Of a DNA stretch of 64,000 nucleotides, positions 26,276 to 34,242 are shown piece by piece. The notes beneath the pieces were generated by a model, which searched no databases, was not told where the DNA came from, and saw only the letters and a list, made by a program, of their open reading frames with translations. The stretch is from Leifsonia sp. Root1293. GTDB taxonomy: Bacteria; Actinomycetota; Actinomycetes; Actinomycetales; Microbacteriaceae. The position numbers and the translations under genes are program-made. How positions within the stretch are numbered: the stretch's first letter is position 1; every line of letters starts with the position of its first letter. The stretch covers positions 711,109 to 775,108 of the forward strand of contig NZ_LMEH01000002.1 of assembly GCF_001425325.1 (NCBI RefSeq), written 5' to 3'.

Positions 26276-27840
26276 GCGAGCAGAGGGTCGCCGGCGTCAC
26301 GGCGTTCACCAAGGACTCGACGCCGACGGATGCCCCTGCTGAACCGAAGCGCCCCCGTGCGCCTCTGACCCTGGTGCGCCGGCTTCTCATCACCGTCATC
26401 GCGGTGCTCGCCGTGGTCAGCACCGTCATCGGCCTGGTCAGCGTGCTCGTGCTGCAGGCCTCCCTCATGAGCCGCGTCGACACCCAGCTGGCGAACACGA
26501 CGAAGCGCGGCTACGTCGCCGCCGACATCCCGCAGGGACAGGACGGCAACGACTTGCCGGACTTCATCAGGCTCCCGGATGCCGGCACGATCCTGAGCGC
26601 ACCCAGTCAGGCCGAGGGCACCGTCGCGCTGGTCTCGCAGGACGGCGCCGTGCAGACGGCGGGACTGCTCGACACCGAGGGCGACATCAGGCCGATCACG
26701 GTCGAGCAGGGCAGGGCGCTCGCGGCCGTTCCGCCCGATGGCGAGCCGCACACCGTCGCCCTGAGCGAGCCGCTCGGAGAGTACCGGGCCATCGCGGTGG
26801 CCGACCAGGACGGCCGCAAGGTGGTCATCGGCCTGCCCCTGGCCAGCGTGAACGCGACCATCACCCAGCTCTCCATCACCATCGCCATCGTCGCCCTGCT
26901 CGGCATCCTCATCGTCGCCGTCCTCGGCGCCCGGATCGTGCGCCTGGCGCTCCGACCCCTCACCCGCGTCACCCGCACGGCGCAGCGCGTCGCCCAGCTG
27001 CCGCTCGATCGCGGCGAGGTCGCCCTGGCCGAGCGGGTTCCGGATGCCGACGCCGACGAACGCACCGAGGTCGGCCAGGTGGGCGCTGCCCTGAACACGA
27101 TGCTCGACCACATCGGCGCCGCCCTCGAGGCCCGTCAGGAGTCCGAGCAGAAGGTGCGCAGATTCGTCGCGGATGCCAGCCACGAACTGCGCACGCCGCT
27201 CGCCTCCATCCGCGGCTACTCCGAGCTCACCCGACGTTCCGGCCAGGAGGTTCCGCCGGACACCGCGCACGCCCTGGCACGCATCGAGAGCGAGTCGGTG
27301 CGCATGACGGGCCTCGTCGAGGACCTGCTGCTGCTGGCGAGGCTCGACGAGGGCCGCGAGCTCGCCCACGATCCCGTCGACCTCACCAGCATCCTGATCG
27401 ACGCCATCGGCGACGCGCATGTCTCGGGTCCGGACCACGAGTGGGAGGTCGACCTCCCCGACGAGCCCGTCGTGGTGGACGGCGACGCCCCGCGTCTGCA
27501 CCAGGTCGTCGTGAACCTGCTGGCCAACGCCAGGGTGCACACGCCGGCGGGCACCTCGGTGGTCGCGCGACTGACCGACGACGGCGACTCGGTGTCGATC
27601 GCCGTCACGGACGACGGCCCCGGCATCGAACCCGCCATCAGGGGAACGCTGTTCGAGCGCTTCGCCCGCGGAGACGTCTCGCGCACTCGAGCCACCGGCA
27701 GCACCGGCCTCGGCCTCGCCATCGTGCAGGCCGTCGTCGCGGCCCACGGCGGAACCGTCTCGGTTCTCAGCGAGCCCGGGGACACGACGTTCACCGTGAC
27801 CCTCCCGCGGGCCTCACGACACGCCCCGCCGATCGAGTAG
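26272..27840 (+). CDS. Sensor histidine kinase
   Basis: 522 residues. A first membrane helix (about 34-62) and a second (about 200-222) flank an extracytoplasmic sensor domain of some 135 residues. A HAMP-like linker follows, then the HisKA motif with phospho-accepting His304 (FVADASHELRTPLASIRGYS), and the ATPase with N box NLLANARVHT, G1 DDGPGIEP and G2 GSTGLGLAI. It should phosphorylate the adjacent OmpR-type regulator. The final codons (PPIE, stop) come from a GATCGAGTAG palindromic repeat, so the stop codon is contributed by the repeat. Confidence 0.95.
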   Translation: MSEQRVAGVTAFTKDSTPTDAPAEPKRPRAPLTLVRRLLITVIAVLAVVSTVIGLVSVLVLQASLMSRVDTQLANTTKRGYVAADIPQGQDGNDLPDFIRLPDAGTILSAPSQAEGTVALVSQDGAVQTAGLLDTEGDIRPITVEQGRALAAVPPDGEPHTVALSEPLGEYRAIAVADQDGRKVVIGLPLASVNATITQLSITIAIVALLGILIVAVLGARIVRLALRPLTRVTRTAQRVAQLPLDRGEVALAERVPDADADERTEVGQVGAALNTMLDHIGAALEARQESEQKVRRFVADASHELRTPLASIRGYSELTRRSGQEVPPDTAHALARIESESVRMTGLVEDLLLLARLDEGRELAHDPVDLTSILIDAIGDAHVSGPDHEWEVDLPDEPVVVDGDAPRLHQVVVNLLANARVHTPAGTSVVARLTDDGDSVSIAVTDDGPGIEPAIRGTLFERFARGDVSRTRATGSTGLGLAIVQAVVAAHGGTVSVLSEPGDTTFTVTLPRASRHAPPIE

Positions 27841-28048
27841 CCCGACCCCCTCGCGCCGATCGAGTAGCGCCAGACGCGCCTTCCGCCGATCGAGTAGCGC
27901 CCGACGCAGTTCCGCCGATCGAGTAGCGCCCGACGCAGTCGGACGCGTATCGAGATCACCCTTCCCCTTCGCTCTCGCCCACCGCCCACCGCCTTCCGCC
28001 GATCGAGTAGCCCGCGAGCGCAGCGAGCCGGCGTATCGAGATCACCAT
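27826..28048. repeat. Cluster of TACTCGATC-type palindromic repeats (family A, copy 3)
   Basis: Five GATCGAGTAG units occur between the kinase and the YbaB-like gene. Two are followed by the body ending TATCGAGATCACC. The first unit overlaps the last codons and stop of the kinase gene. No other feature is seen in this gap up to the start of the next gene. Confidence 0.9.
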
Positions 28049-28171
28049 TTTCCCCGTGCCGCACCCTCTCGGATCCGACCCGGCTGTGAAAGGATGTCGG
28101 AGGCTGAGGGGGCGTCAGCTGCAGCAGTGACCGCTCCCGCCGGCCGTCCGTTTCCGCTCGACGAGGAGATC

Positions 28172-28900
28172 ATGACCGACGCCGACCACATCCTCGACTT
28201 CCGTGATGAACTCAGCCGCGACGCGCAGGCGTACTCCGCGGCTCCGACCGTGTCGTCGGCATCCGACGCCTCTGGCTCCGTGAGTGTCGAGTTCGACTCC
28301 GCCACTCGCGTTCTCTCGGTGATCGTCGGCGATCGCTGGCAGTCCGCGCACCGTGCGGAAGAGCTCGGCACGGTCATCGTCGAACTCGTCGCCCAGCTGG
28401 CGGCGGAACGCGCCCGGCAGTGGGGGGAGTCGGTCGCCGAGGATGAAGGCGGCCACGAGACCACGCCGCTTCCTCCTCGGAGCGAGACTCCGGCGGAGCA
28501 CGTGCAGGCTGCCCTCGCCGACGCCGGCGACTCCCTCGACGCGACAGCCGTGCTCGCCCAGATGATGACGATGCTCGAGGAGGTCAATGCGGGCATGGAT
28601 GCCGCCATGCAGATCATCTCGGCTCGCCTCAGTGCCACTCATTCCGCCGCCAGCGCGCAGGGCCGTGTGCACGCGACGGTCGACGGCTCAGGAGCCGTCA
28701 CGGCCCTGGTGCTCGACGAGGACTGGCTGGCCGGCGAATCGGCAGCGGACATCACCCGCGCGATCAACCAGGCCATCGCCACCGCGGCGGCATCCGCCAC
28801 GGCACCGGCTGAACCGCTCGCAGGCACTCCGCTCGAGCGCTACGCGGCAGTGCTCGACGACCCGTCGGCGCTCGCCAGAATCCTCATGGGAAAGGACTGA
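28172..28900 (+). CDS. YbaB/EbfC-like protein with a probable duplicated domain, secretion cassette
   Basis: 242 residues from the ATG at 28172, chosen because GAGGAG lies 4-5 bp before it; the earlier in-frame ATG at 28094 has no separate ribosome site. The second half matches YbaB-type nucleoid-associated folds used next to actinobacterial WXG genes: a long helix (MLEEVNAGMDAAMQIISARL), then the beta pair VHATVDGSGAVTALVLDEDW and a C-terminal helix ending in the NQAIATA region. The first half has a similar beta pair (VSVEFDSATRVLSVIVGDRW) and helix, suggesting an internal duplication. It precedes an EspC-like gene by 4 bp. Role in secretion is inferred. Confidence 0.65.
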   Translation: MTDADHILDFRDELSRDAQAYSAAPTVSSASDASGSVSVEFDSATRVLSVIVGDRWQSAHRAEELGTVIVELVAQLAAERARQWGESVAEDEGGHETTPLPPRSETPAEHVQAALADAGDSLDATAVLAQMMTMLEEVNAGMDAAMQIISARLSATHSAASAQGRVHATVDGSGAVTALVLDEDWLAGESAADITRAINQAIATAAASATAPAEPLAGTPLERYAAVLDDPSALARILMGKD

Positions 28901-28904
28901 CATC

Positions 28905-29219
28905 GTGGCAGATCACATCACCGTCGCCTACGACGCCCTCACGAGTGACGCGGCGAGGTGGGACGACATCGCGGCCGGTCTCGACGAGGCGAAGGCGAGC
29001 GCGCAGAACCTCGACCTGGGCCGAGGAGAATTCTCCTTCGCGGCCACGGATGTCGCAGACGAGTACACGCGCGTCCGTACCCTCGTCATCCAGCTCCTGG
29101 AGAGCGGGGCGACCCAGACGCGGGGGGCCGCGACGGCCCTGCGCGACATCCGCGAGGACTTCGAGAGCACCGAGGCGGCCATCCAGGCCTCACTCGCCGA
29201 GATGTGGGAGGTCAACTGA
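28905..29219 (+). CDS. EspC-type / WXG100-like small secreted protein
   Basis: 104 residues from a GTG with AAAGGA about 9 bp upstream. It begins ADHITVAYDALTSDAARWDD, resembling the ESX-1 EspC-type T7SS target family, and is almost all helical, with a break near DLGRGEFSF replacing the WXG turn. The C-terminal helix (GAATALRDIREDFESTEAAI) is amphipathic. Proteins of this type are secreted or act as partners for larger ESX substrates; the following gene, whose start overlaps its stop (TGATG at 29217-29221), would be the partner. Confidence 0.75.
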   Translation: MADHITVAYDALTSDAARWDDIAAGLDEAKASAQNLDLGRGEFSFAATDVADEYTRVRTLVIQLLESGATQTRGAATALRDIREDFESTEAAIQASLAEMWEVN

Positions 29220-29914
29220 TGGATCCGGCACAGGAAGTCCGCGAGATGATCGGCAAGCTCCAGGACAAGGTCGAGGAGCTCACCCGCATCGTGAACTCGA
29301 CCCTCTCCAAGGTTCCCGGCTTCCTCGACTGGATCGTCGACAAGCTGATCGACGGCTGGAACGCGCTCATGGAGAAGCTCGGGGAGTTCTGGGACTGGTT
29401 CACCGACAAGCTCAGCTACGTCGGCAACCCGTTCGGGCTGCACGCAGCCTCCGTCTCGTGGAGCGAGGACGTCGGCGGACGGGTCGCCAACCTCGTGCGC
29501 GACATCGACGACAGCGACCTCCTCGTCGACGACAAGTGGAAGGGCGACGGTGCCGATCAGTACCGCCAGTCTCTCGATCCGCAGCGTGAGGCCCTCGGCT
29601 CCATCAATGCAGACTTCGCCAGCAACATCTCGTCGGCGCTCTCGACGCTCATGCTCGCGATCGTGGCGTTCTGGGCGTCCGTCGTCGCCGCGATCATCTC
29701 GGTGATCGTCGGGTTCGCGACGGCCACGGGCGCCGCTGTCACGGTGTTCGGCCTCCCGCTCGCCCCGCCCGCCGCCCTGGGCGGCCTCGCCATCGGCGTC
29801 GGCGCTCTCGCCGCCGGTACGGCCACGCTCTACGCCTCGGCGGCATCCGCCCGGGGAACCATGGCATCGACATCGGCCGGCGTGCAGACCTGGCCGCAGT
29901 TCGTCACGGAATGA
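29219..29914 (+). CDS. WXG-motif protein with hydrophobic C-terminal helices
   Basis: 231 residues, started at the ATG overlapping the EspC-like stop. The first 60 residues are helical and rich in Trp/Phe (FLDWIVDKLIDGWNALMEKL). A WKG motif lies near residue 109 (DKWKGDGADQYRQSL), then a helix. Two long hydrophobic segments follow (LMLAIVAFWASVVAAIISVI; APPAALGGLAIGVGALAAGT). No catalytic domain is recognised. The layout parallels the larger WXG membrane protein at 10543-11613, suggesting related roles. It overlaps the next membrane gene by ATGA. Confidence 0.7.
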   Translation: MDPAQEVREMIGKLQDKVEELTRIVNSTLSKVPGFLDWIVDKLIDGWNALMEKLGEFWDWFTDKLSYVGNPFGLHAASVSWSEDVGGRVANLVRDIDDSDLLVDDKWKGDGADQYRQSLDPQREALGSINADFASNISSALSTLMLAIVAFWASVVAAIISVIVGFATATGAAVTVFGLPLAPPAALGGLAIGVGALAAGTATLYASAASARGTMASTSAGVQTWPQFVTE

Positions 29915-30366
29915 GCGCCCGCGACTGGTCGGCCGACCCGGCGAAGCTCGCCAGGCGTCGAGGCATCGGCGGCATGGTGATCGGCGTGCTCATCCTCGTG
30001 ATCGGTGGCGCCACGGCACCTCTCTGGGGCACGTCTCCGACCATCGCGGTGCTCGGCATCGCGTCGCTGGCCTGCGCGGCCCTCGTGTTCGTGGTGAGCG
30101 CCATCGCCCTGAGCATCGCACGCCGCTATCCGGCGGTCAGGCACCTCGGCGGCCCGAACGACCTCGCCACCGTCCTGGTGCTCGTGGTCGGAATCCTCGG
30201 TGTCGTCCTGGCGGTTCTGAGCCTCATCGGGCAGCCGTTCGAATACGGCCTCGCCGGCGGGTTCCTGGTCGTCATGATCGCCGTCTTCGCCGGGGCCGTC
30301 GTCCTGCTGGCCGGAGCGAACCGCACCGCCATCCGCAGCGAGGCGGCGACGGGCCCTCGCCCGTAG
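29911..30366 (+). CDS. Small four-helix membrane protein
   Basis: 151 residues with four predicted membrane helices: IGGMVIGVLILVIGGATAPL, IAVLGIASLACAALVFVVSA, TVLVLVVGILGVVLAVLSLI and GGFLVVMIAVFAGAVVLLAG. The N-terminus is polar (MSARDWSADPAKLARRR). No family is recognised. It ends the secretion-like cassette that begins at 28172 and overlaps its upstream partner by ATGA. It may anchor or immunise against the WXG membrane protein, but this is speculative. Confidence 0.7.
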   Translation: MSARDWSADPAKLARRRGIGGMVIGVLILVIGGATAPLWGTSPTIAVLGIASLACAALVFVVSAIALSIARRYPAVRHLGGPNDLATVLVLVVGILGVVLAVLSLIGQPFEYGLAGGFLVVMIAVFAGAVVLLAGANRTAIRSEAATGPRP

Positions 30367-30939
30367 TCAGGCGCTCAGTCGCCCCAGCAGTTCGGCGAAT
30401 TTGCGGATGTCGTCCTCCGGCCAGGTGCGCAGCAGTTCGTAGAACCGGGCCTGGTTGGTACGCCGGATCGCCGTGACCTTCTCGACGGCGAGGGGCGTGG
30501 CCACGAGCACCCGGGCACGTCCGTCGCTCGCATCCGCGGTGCTCTCGACGAGGCCCAGCTGCTCCATGAGTCGCACCTGACGACTGATCACGCTCTTGTC
30601 GGTGTGCAGCTGCTCCGCCAGCACGCCCGCATGGGCCGGACCCTGCCGCACGAGGTGCCCGAGGATCTTGTAGCCGGCCGGCTGCAGTTCCGGATGCACG
30701 CTCGCGGCGTAGTCGCGCCAGTTCGAGCGCACCCTGTTGAACAGGGCGCTCAGCTGCCCCTCGACGTCGGCGATCGCCTCGTCGGCTGCGGTGGCCGCTG
30801 CAGTGTCGCCTGCGGCGTCGGCGTCGGCGTCGGCGTCGTCGATCGGCGGCTGGAGGTCGTCGCTCATGGGCGCAATCCTATTCAGATCGGCCGGGTCGCC
30901 GGTCGCGATGAGGCCCGATGCGTCGCTCGCGGTGCTCAT
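30367..30939 (-). CDS. MarR-family transcriptional regulator (second of two paralogues)
   Basis: 190 residues. An Asp/Ala-rich N-terminal extension of about 60 residues (DDADADADAAGDTAAATAAD) precedes a MarR winged helix (NWRDYAASVHPELQPAGYKI, HTDKSVISRQVRLMEQLGLV, wing SDGRARVLV). It is closely related to the MarR gene immediately upstream; HPELQPAGYKIL and TDKSV-SRQVR are shared. The start at 30939 overlaps that gene's stop (ATGA). Both lie downstream of an MFS exporter and are probably transcribed with it. Confidence 0.85.
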   Translation of the reverse strand: MSTASDASGLIATGDPADLNRIAPMSDDLQPPIDDADADADAAGDTAAATAADEAIADVEGQLSALFNRVRSNWRDYAASVHPELQPAGYKILGHLVRQGPAHAGVLAEQLHTDKSVISRQVRLMEQLGLVESTADASDGRARVLVATPLAVEKVTAIRRTNQARFYELLRTWPEDDIRKFAELLGRLSA

Positions 30940-31379
30940 TCGCCCAGCCTCTCGATCATGTCGGCGAACCGGCTGAGGTCTTCGCGCGGCCACTGGCGCA
31001 GCTGATCGCGGAACATCTCCATGTTGTCGGATCTGGCGTGCTCGACACGCGAGCAGGCATCCGTCGTCACGGCGACGACACGAACTCGGCCGTCACCCGG
31101 GTCCTGGTGCGATTCGACCAGACCGTTCGCCTGGAGCCAGCGCACCTGGCGGCTCATCACGCTCTTGTCGGTGAAGAGGAGGTCGGCGAGAGCCCCGCTC
31201 GACGTCGGCCCGAGGCGCACGAGCGCCGAGAGGATCTTGTAGCCGGCGGGCTGCAGTTCCGGGTGCACGCACGCTGCGAAGTCCCGCCAGGTGGCGCCGG
31301 CACGGGTGAACAGCACGGCCATCGCGTCCTCGACGTCCGCGATGGCGGAGTCGATCGGAGCGATGGCCGTGCTGTTCAT
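30936..31379 (-). CDS. MarR-family transcriptional regulator (first of two paralogues)
   Basis: 147 residues, all MarR domain: TWRDFAACVHPELQPAGYKI, LFTDKSVMSRQVRWLQANGL and wing PGDGRVRVVAV. It lacks the acidic extension of its downstream paralogue. It lies 33 bp downstream of the MFS exporter and overlaps the second MarR gene. The exporter promoter carries repeated GGTCAACTAT boxes likely bound by this protein, the paralogue, or a heterodimer of both. Confidence 0.88.
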   Translation of the reverse strand: MNSTAIAPIDSAIADVEDAMAVLFTRAGATWRDFAACVHPELQPAGYKILSALVRLGPTSSGALADLLFTDKSVMSRQVRWLQANGLVESHQDPGDGRVRVVAVTTDACSRVEHARSDNMEMFRDQLRQWPREDLSRFADMIERLGE

Positions 31380-31412
31380 GATGCGTGCCTCAGTGCGTTC
31401 TGGCGCCGTCGG

Positions 31413-33182
31413 TCAGGAGCGGGTGTCGACGGATGCCGTCGATCCCGTGCGCGTTCCGACGGGGTGCGCCTCGCCGACCGCCGGCAGGCCGGCTGTCGCG
31501 GCCGCAGCCTCGATGATCGAGTCCTCGGCGTTCTCGATCTCGCGCTCACGCTCGGTCTCGGCGTCGACGGCTGTTCCGCCCTTCTTCGCCAGGTCGATCG
31601 CGTTCATGGTGCCGAGCTTGTTGTTCGGAAGGAACGCGACGGCGATGAGGGTGATGACCGCGAGCGGGACGGCGAGCAGGAAGATCGATCCGACCGCGGA
31701 GCCGTAGGACGACTCGACGAGCACACGGATGGCGTCCGGCAGCGAGTCGACGTGAGGGATGACACCGCTGCCGAGCGTCTTGGCGGCCTCCAGCTGGTTC
31801 TCGGGGGAGAGGTCGGTGATGCCGTCCTTGATGCTGTCGGCGACGAGCGTGCCCATGATCGACCCGAGGATCGAGACGCCCATGGTGCCGCCGAGGCTGC
31901 GGAAGAAGGTCACGGCGCTGGTGGCGACTCCGAGGTTCTTCACCTCGGTCGTGTTCTGCACGACGAGAGTGAGGTTCTGCATGACCATGCCGACGCCGGA
32001 GCCCAGCACGAACATCGAGATGCCGACGAACCAGAAGTTCGTGTCGTAGTGGATCGTGCTGAGCAGCGCGAGTCCGACGACGGCGAGGGCGGAACCCGTC
32101 ACCATGATGGCCTTCCACTTGCCCGTGCGGCTGACGATGTTTCCGAAGAACGCGGAGGCGAGGAGGAGTCCGCCCATCATGGGGATGGTGAGCAGGCCCG
32201 ACTGGGTCGGGGTCGCTCCACGGGCCAGCTGCATGTACTGGCTGAGGAAGACCGAGGTGCCGAACATGGCGACACCGATCGAGATGCTCGCGATGACCGA
32301 GAGCGTGAAGGTGCGGTTCTTGAACAGCTGGAGCGGGATGATCGGCTCCTTGACCTTGAACTCGGTGATGACGGCCGCGATCAGGAGCGCGGCGGCGCCG
32401 GCCACCATGACGAAGGAGGTCGCGGATGCCCACTCGAACTGCGATCCGGCCAGGCTCACCCAGATGAGCAGGAGGGAGACACCGCCGGCGATGAAGATGG
32501 CGCCGAGGTAGTCGATCTTCACGGCACGCTTGACGATCTTGGGCAGGTGCAGGGTCATCTGCAGCAGCACGATCGCGACGATGGCGATGGGCAGCGCGAG
32601 GAAGAAGTTCCAGCGCCATCCGAACGCATCGGTCACCACGCCGCCGAGCAGCGGGCCGCCGACCATGCCGACGGCCATGACACCGCCGAAGAGACCGGCG
32701 TACTTGCCACGCTCACGCGGGCTGATGATGTCGGCCATGATGATCTGGCTGAGCGCGCCGAGTCCGCCGGCGCCGAGGCCCTGCATGACACGGAAGACGA
32801 TGAGCGTCGTCGTGTCCTGGGAGAAGCCGGCGAAGGCCGAGCCCAGCACGAAGATGACGAGTGCGATCTGGATGAGCAGCTTGCGGCTGAACAGGTCGGC
32901 CAGCTTGCCCCAGATCGGAGTGGACACCGTGGTGGCCAGAAGCGTGGCGGTGACGACCCAGGTGAACGACGACTGGTCGCCCTTCAGGTCGGAGATGATG
33001 AGCGGCAGCGAGGAGCTGACGACGGTCGACGCGAGGATCGACACGAACATGCCGAGGATGAGACCCGAGAGGGCCTCGAGCACCTGGCGGTGCGACATGC
33101 CGTTGTCGGCGGTGGGGGACTGCGCGGATGATGCCGGTTCGGCGACGGCTTCCGCTGCGCGAGTGCGCGATGAGCGTGACAC
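31413..33182 (-). CDS. MFS multidrug exporter, DHA2 (EmrB/QacA) family
   Basis: 589 residues with about 14 membrane helices, the DHA2 number. Motif A is present as GKLADLFSRKLL, and the DHA2 motif C region as GPLLGGVVTDAFGWRWNFF. The N-terminus is a polar 30-residue stretch, and the C-terminal 60 residues are charged and cytosolic. The start is the GTG at 33182, backed by AGGAG 6 bp upstream; the next ATG would trim the tail only. It probably expels a toxic compound, with expression controlled by the two MarR proteins encoded downstream. Confidence 0.92.
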   Translation of the reverse strand: MSRSSRTRAAEAVAEPASSAQSPTADNGMSHRQVLEALSGLILGMFVSILASTVVSSSLPLIISDLKGDQSSFTWVVTATLLATTVSTPIWGKLADLFSRKLLIQIALVIFVLGSAFAGFSQDTTTLIVFRVMQGLGAGGLGALSQIIMADIISPRERGKYAGLFGGVMAVGMVGGPLLGGVVTDAFGWRWNFFLALPIAIVAIVLLQMTLHLPKIVKRAVKIDYLGAIFIAGGVSLLLIWVSLAGSQFEWASATSFVMVAGAAALLIAAVITEFKVKEPIIPLQLFKNRTFTLSVIASISIGVAMFGTSVFLSQYMQLARGATPTQSGLLTIPMMGGLLLASAFFGNIVSRTGKWKAIMVTGSALAVVGLALLSTIHYDTNFWFVGISMFVLGSGVGMVMQNLTLVVQNTTEVKNLGVATSAVTFFRSLGGTMGVSILGSIMGTLVADSIKDGITDLSPENQLEAAKTLGSGVIPHVDSLPDAIRVLVESSYGSAVGSIFLLAVPLAVITLIAVAFLPNNKLGTMNAIDLAKKGGTAVDAETEREREIENAEDSIIEAAAATAGLPAVGEAHPVGTRTGSTASVDTRS

Positions 33183-33200
33183 GAGGACTCCTGATTTTGA

Positions 33201-33263
33201 TTGACTGCGGTCAACTATAACGATCTAGATGACTTTGGTCAACTATTGCTCTCGGTCAACTAT
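33201..33263 (-). promoter_or_regulatory. MFS-MarR promoter with overlapping MarR operators
   Basis: On the minus strand a near-consensus sigma-A promoter is visible: -35 TTGACC (33237-33242), 17-bp spacer, -10 TATAGT (33214-33219). A perfect palindrome TTGAC-TGCG-GTCAA (33201-33214) covers the start-site side and touches the -10; an imperfect one (ATGAC-TTTG-GTCAA) covers the -35. The 10-mer GGTCAACTAT occurs three times, at 33209, 33237 and 33254. Binding there would block polymerase. Which MarR protein binds is not shown. Confidence 0.75.
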
Positions 33264-33265
33264 TC

Positions 33266-33392
33266 CGGATCGAGTAGCGCCCGACGAAGTCGGTCGCGTA
33301 TCGAGATCGGTAGGCGACGCGATCGTCCCGTGTTCGGCTGGAGAGTGTCTCGGTACGCCTGCTCCTTCGTCGCGGGCTACTCGACCCGAGCC
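33266..33392. repeat. TACTCGATC-type palindromic repeat (family A, copy 4)
   Basis: One full element: GATCGAGTAGCGCCCGACGA, then GTCGGTCGCGTATCGAGATC, followed after a 60-bp spacer by the opposite form ending GCGGGCTACTCGACC. It separates the MarR-controlled promoter from the ribosomal-protein promoter. Confidence 0.85.
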
Positions 33393-33424
33393 CGGCGGGC
33401 GGCTGCGCCGCGGCCGTGGCCCGA

Positions 33425-33454
33425 TTTCACTTTGCCCGCAGCATCCGCTACTGT
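33425..33454 (+). promoter_or_regulatory. Probable rplJ promoter
   Basis: A -10 box TACTGT (33449-33454) lies just before the first conserved bases of the L10 leader. A weak -35 (TTTCAC, 33425-33430) is 18 bp upstream. Transcription would start near 33460. Confidence 0.5.
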
Positions 33455-33459
33455 GTACG

Positions 33460-33679
33460 AAGCCAAAGACCGCCGGTTATCGGCGTGCGTAGAGATACGG
33501 ATGCTGATCGAAGGCTTGCGAAAGCGAGAACCTGCGCAGGTGTATCGAACTTTTCGGGTTTCCCGTCTCAAAGCTCCGTGCGCCAAGCGCCGGAGCTTTT
33601 CTTGTTTCATCAGCCAGGGGCAGGTCGAGGCGCACACCGCTCCCGTGGTGTGCGACGAAAGACATCAGAGGAGTACGCC
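33460..33679 (+). ncRNA. Ribosomal protein L10 leader (autoregulatory 5' UTR)
   Basis: The 5' UTR of rplJ contains the conserved opening CCAAAGACCGCCGGTTA and the later GAAGGCTTGCG ... GAACCTGCGCAGG segments found in L10 leaders, which bind L10 (with L7/L12) to repress the operon. A stem AAAGCTCCG (33570-33578) with CGGAGCTTT (33591-33599) followed by TTTTCTTGTTT looks like an attenuator or terminator inside the leader. The ribosome site AGAGGAG is at 33667-33673. Confidence 0.85.
33570..33607 (+). terminator. Attenuator hairpin within the L10 leader
   Basis: A 9-bp perfect stem (AAAGCTCCG/CGGAGCTTT) with a 12-base loop is followed by a T-rich run. It has intrinsic-terminator form and sits about 70 bp before the rplJ start, so it could couple L10 binding to transcription read-through. 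Whether it terminates is not known. Confidence 0.65.
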
Positions 33680-34195
33680 ATGGCGAACAAGGAAGCCACG
33701 GTCGCCGAGCTCACGGAAGCATTCCAGAGCTCGACCGCCGTTCTGCTGACCGAGTACCGCGGCCTCACTGTTGCGAAGCTCAAGGAGCTGCGCACCAACA
33801 TCCGTGAGGACGCCACGTACGCCGTGGTGAAGAACACGCTCACCAAGATCGCGGCGAACAACGCCGGCATCACGTCGTTCGACGACGAGCTCGCCGGTCC
33901 GTCCGCTATCGCATTCGTGCACGGCGACCCTGTCGCTGTCGCGAAGGCGCTGCGTGCCTTCACCAAGGCAAACCCTCTCCTCGTGGTCAAGGGCGGCTAT
34001 TTCGATGGCAAGCCGCTGACCGCTGAAGAGGTGGGCAAGCTCGCCGACCTCGAGTCCCGTGAGGTGCTGCTTGCGAAGCTCGCAGGCGCCTTCAAGGCCT
34101 CGCTGTTCGGTGCCGCATATCTGTTCAACGCCCCGCTGTCGAAGGCCGTTCGCACGGTCGACGCGCTGCGTGAGAAGCAGGAGTCCGCTGCGTAG
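33680..34195 (+). CDS. rplJ: 50S ribosomal protein L10
   Basis: 171 residues. The start [18 protein letters not shown] and the helices [15 protein letters not shown] and [13 protein letters not shown] are diagnostic for L10, which anchors L7/L12 dimers in the ribosomal stalk. The C-terminal helix region that binds L7/L12 is present ([20 protein letters not shown]). The ATG at 33680 is set by AGAGGAG. The frame is open upstream but only through the leader. rplL follows 47 bp later. Confidence 0.97.
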   Translation: MANKEATVAELTEAFQSSTAVLLTEYRGLTVAKLKELRTNIREDATYAVVKNTLTKIAANNAGITSFDDELAGPSAIAFVHGDPVAVAKALRAFTKANPLLVVKGGYFDGKPLTAEEVGKLADLESREVLLAKLAGAFKASLFGAAYLFNAPLSKAVRTVDALREKQESAA

Positions 34196-34242
34196 GTCTT
34201 CCTACGACGCGGTGAGTAACTAAGAAACCAAGGAGAAAAATC

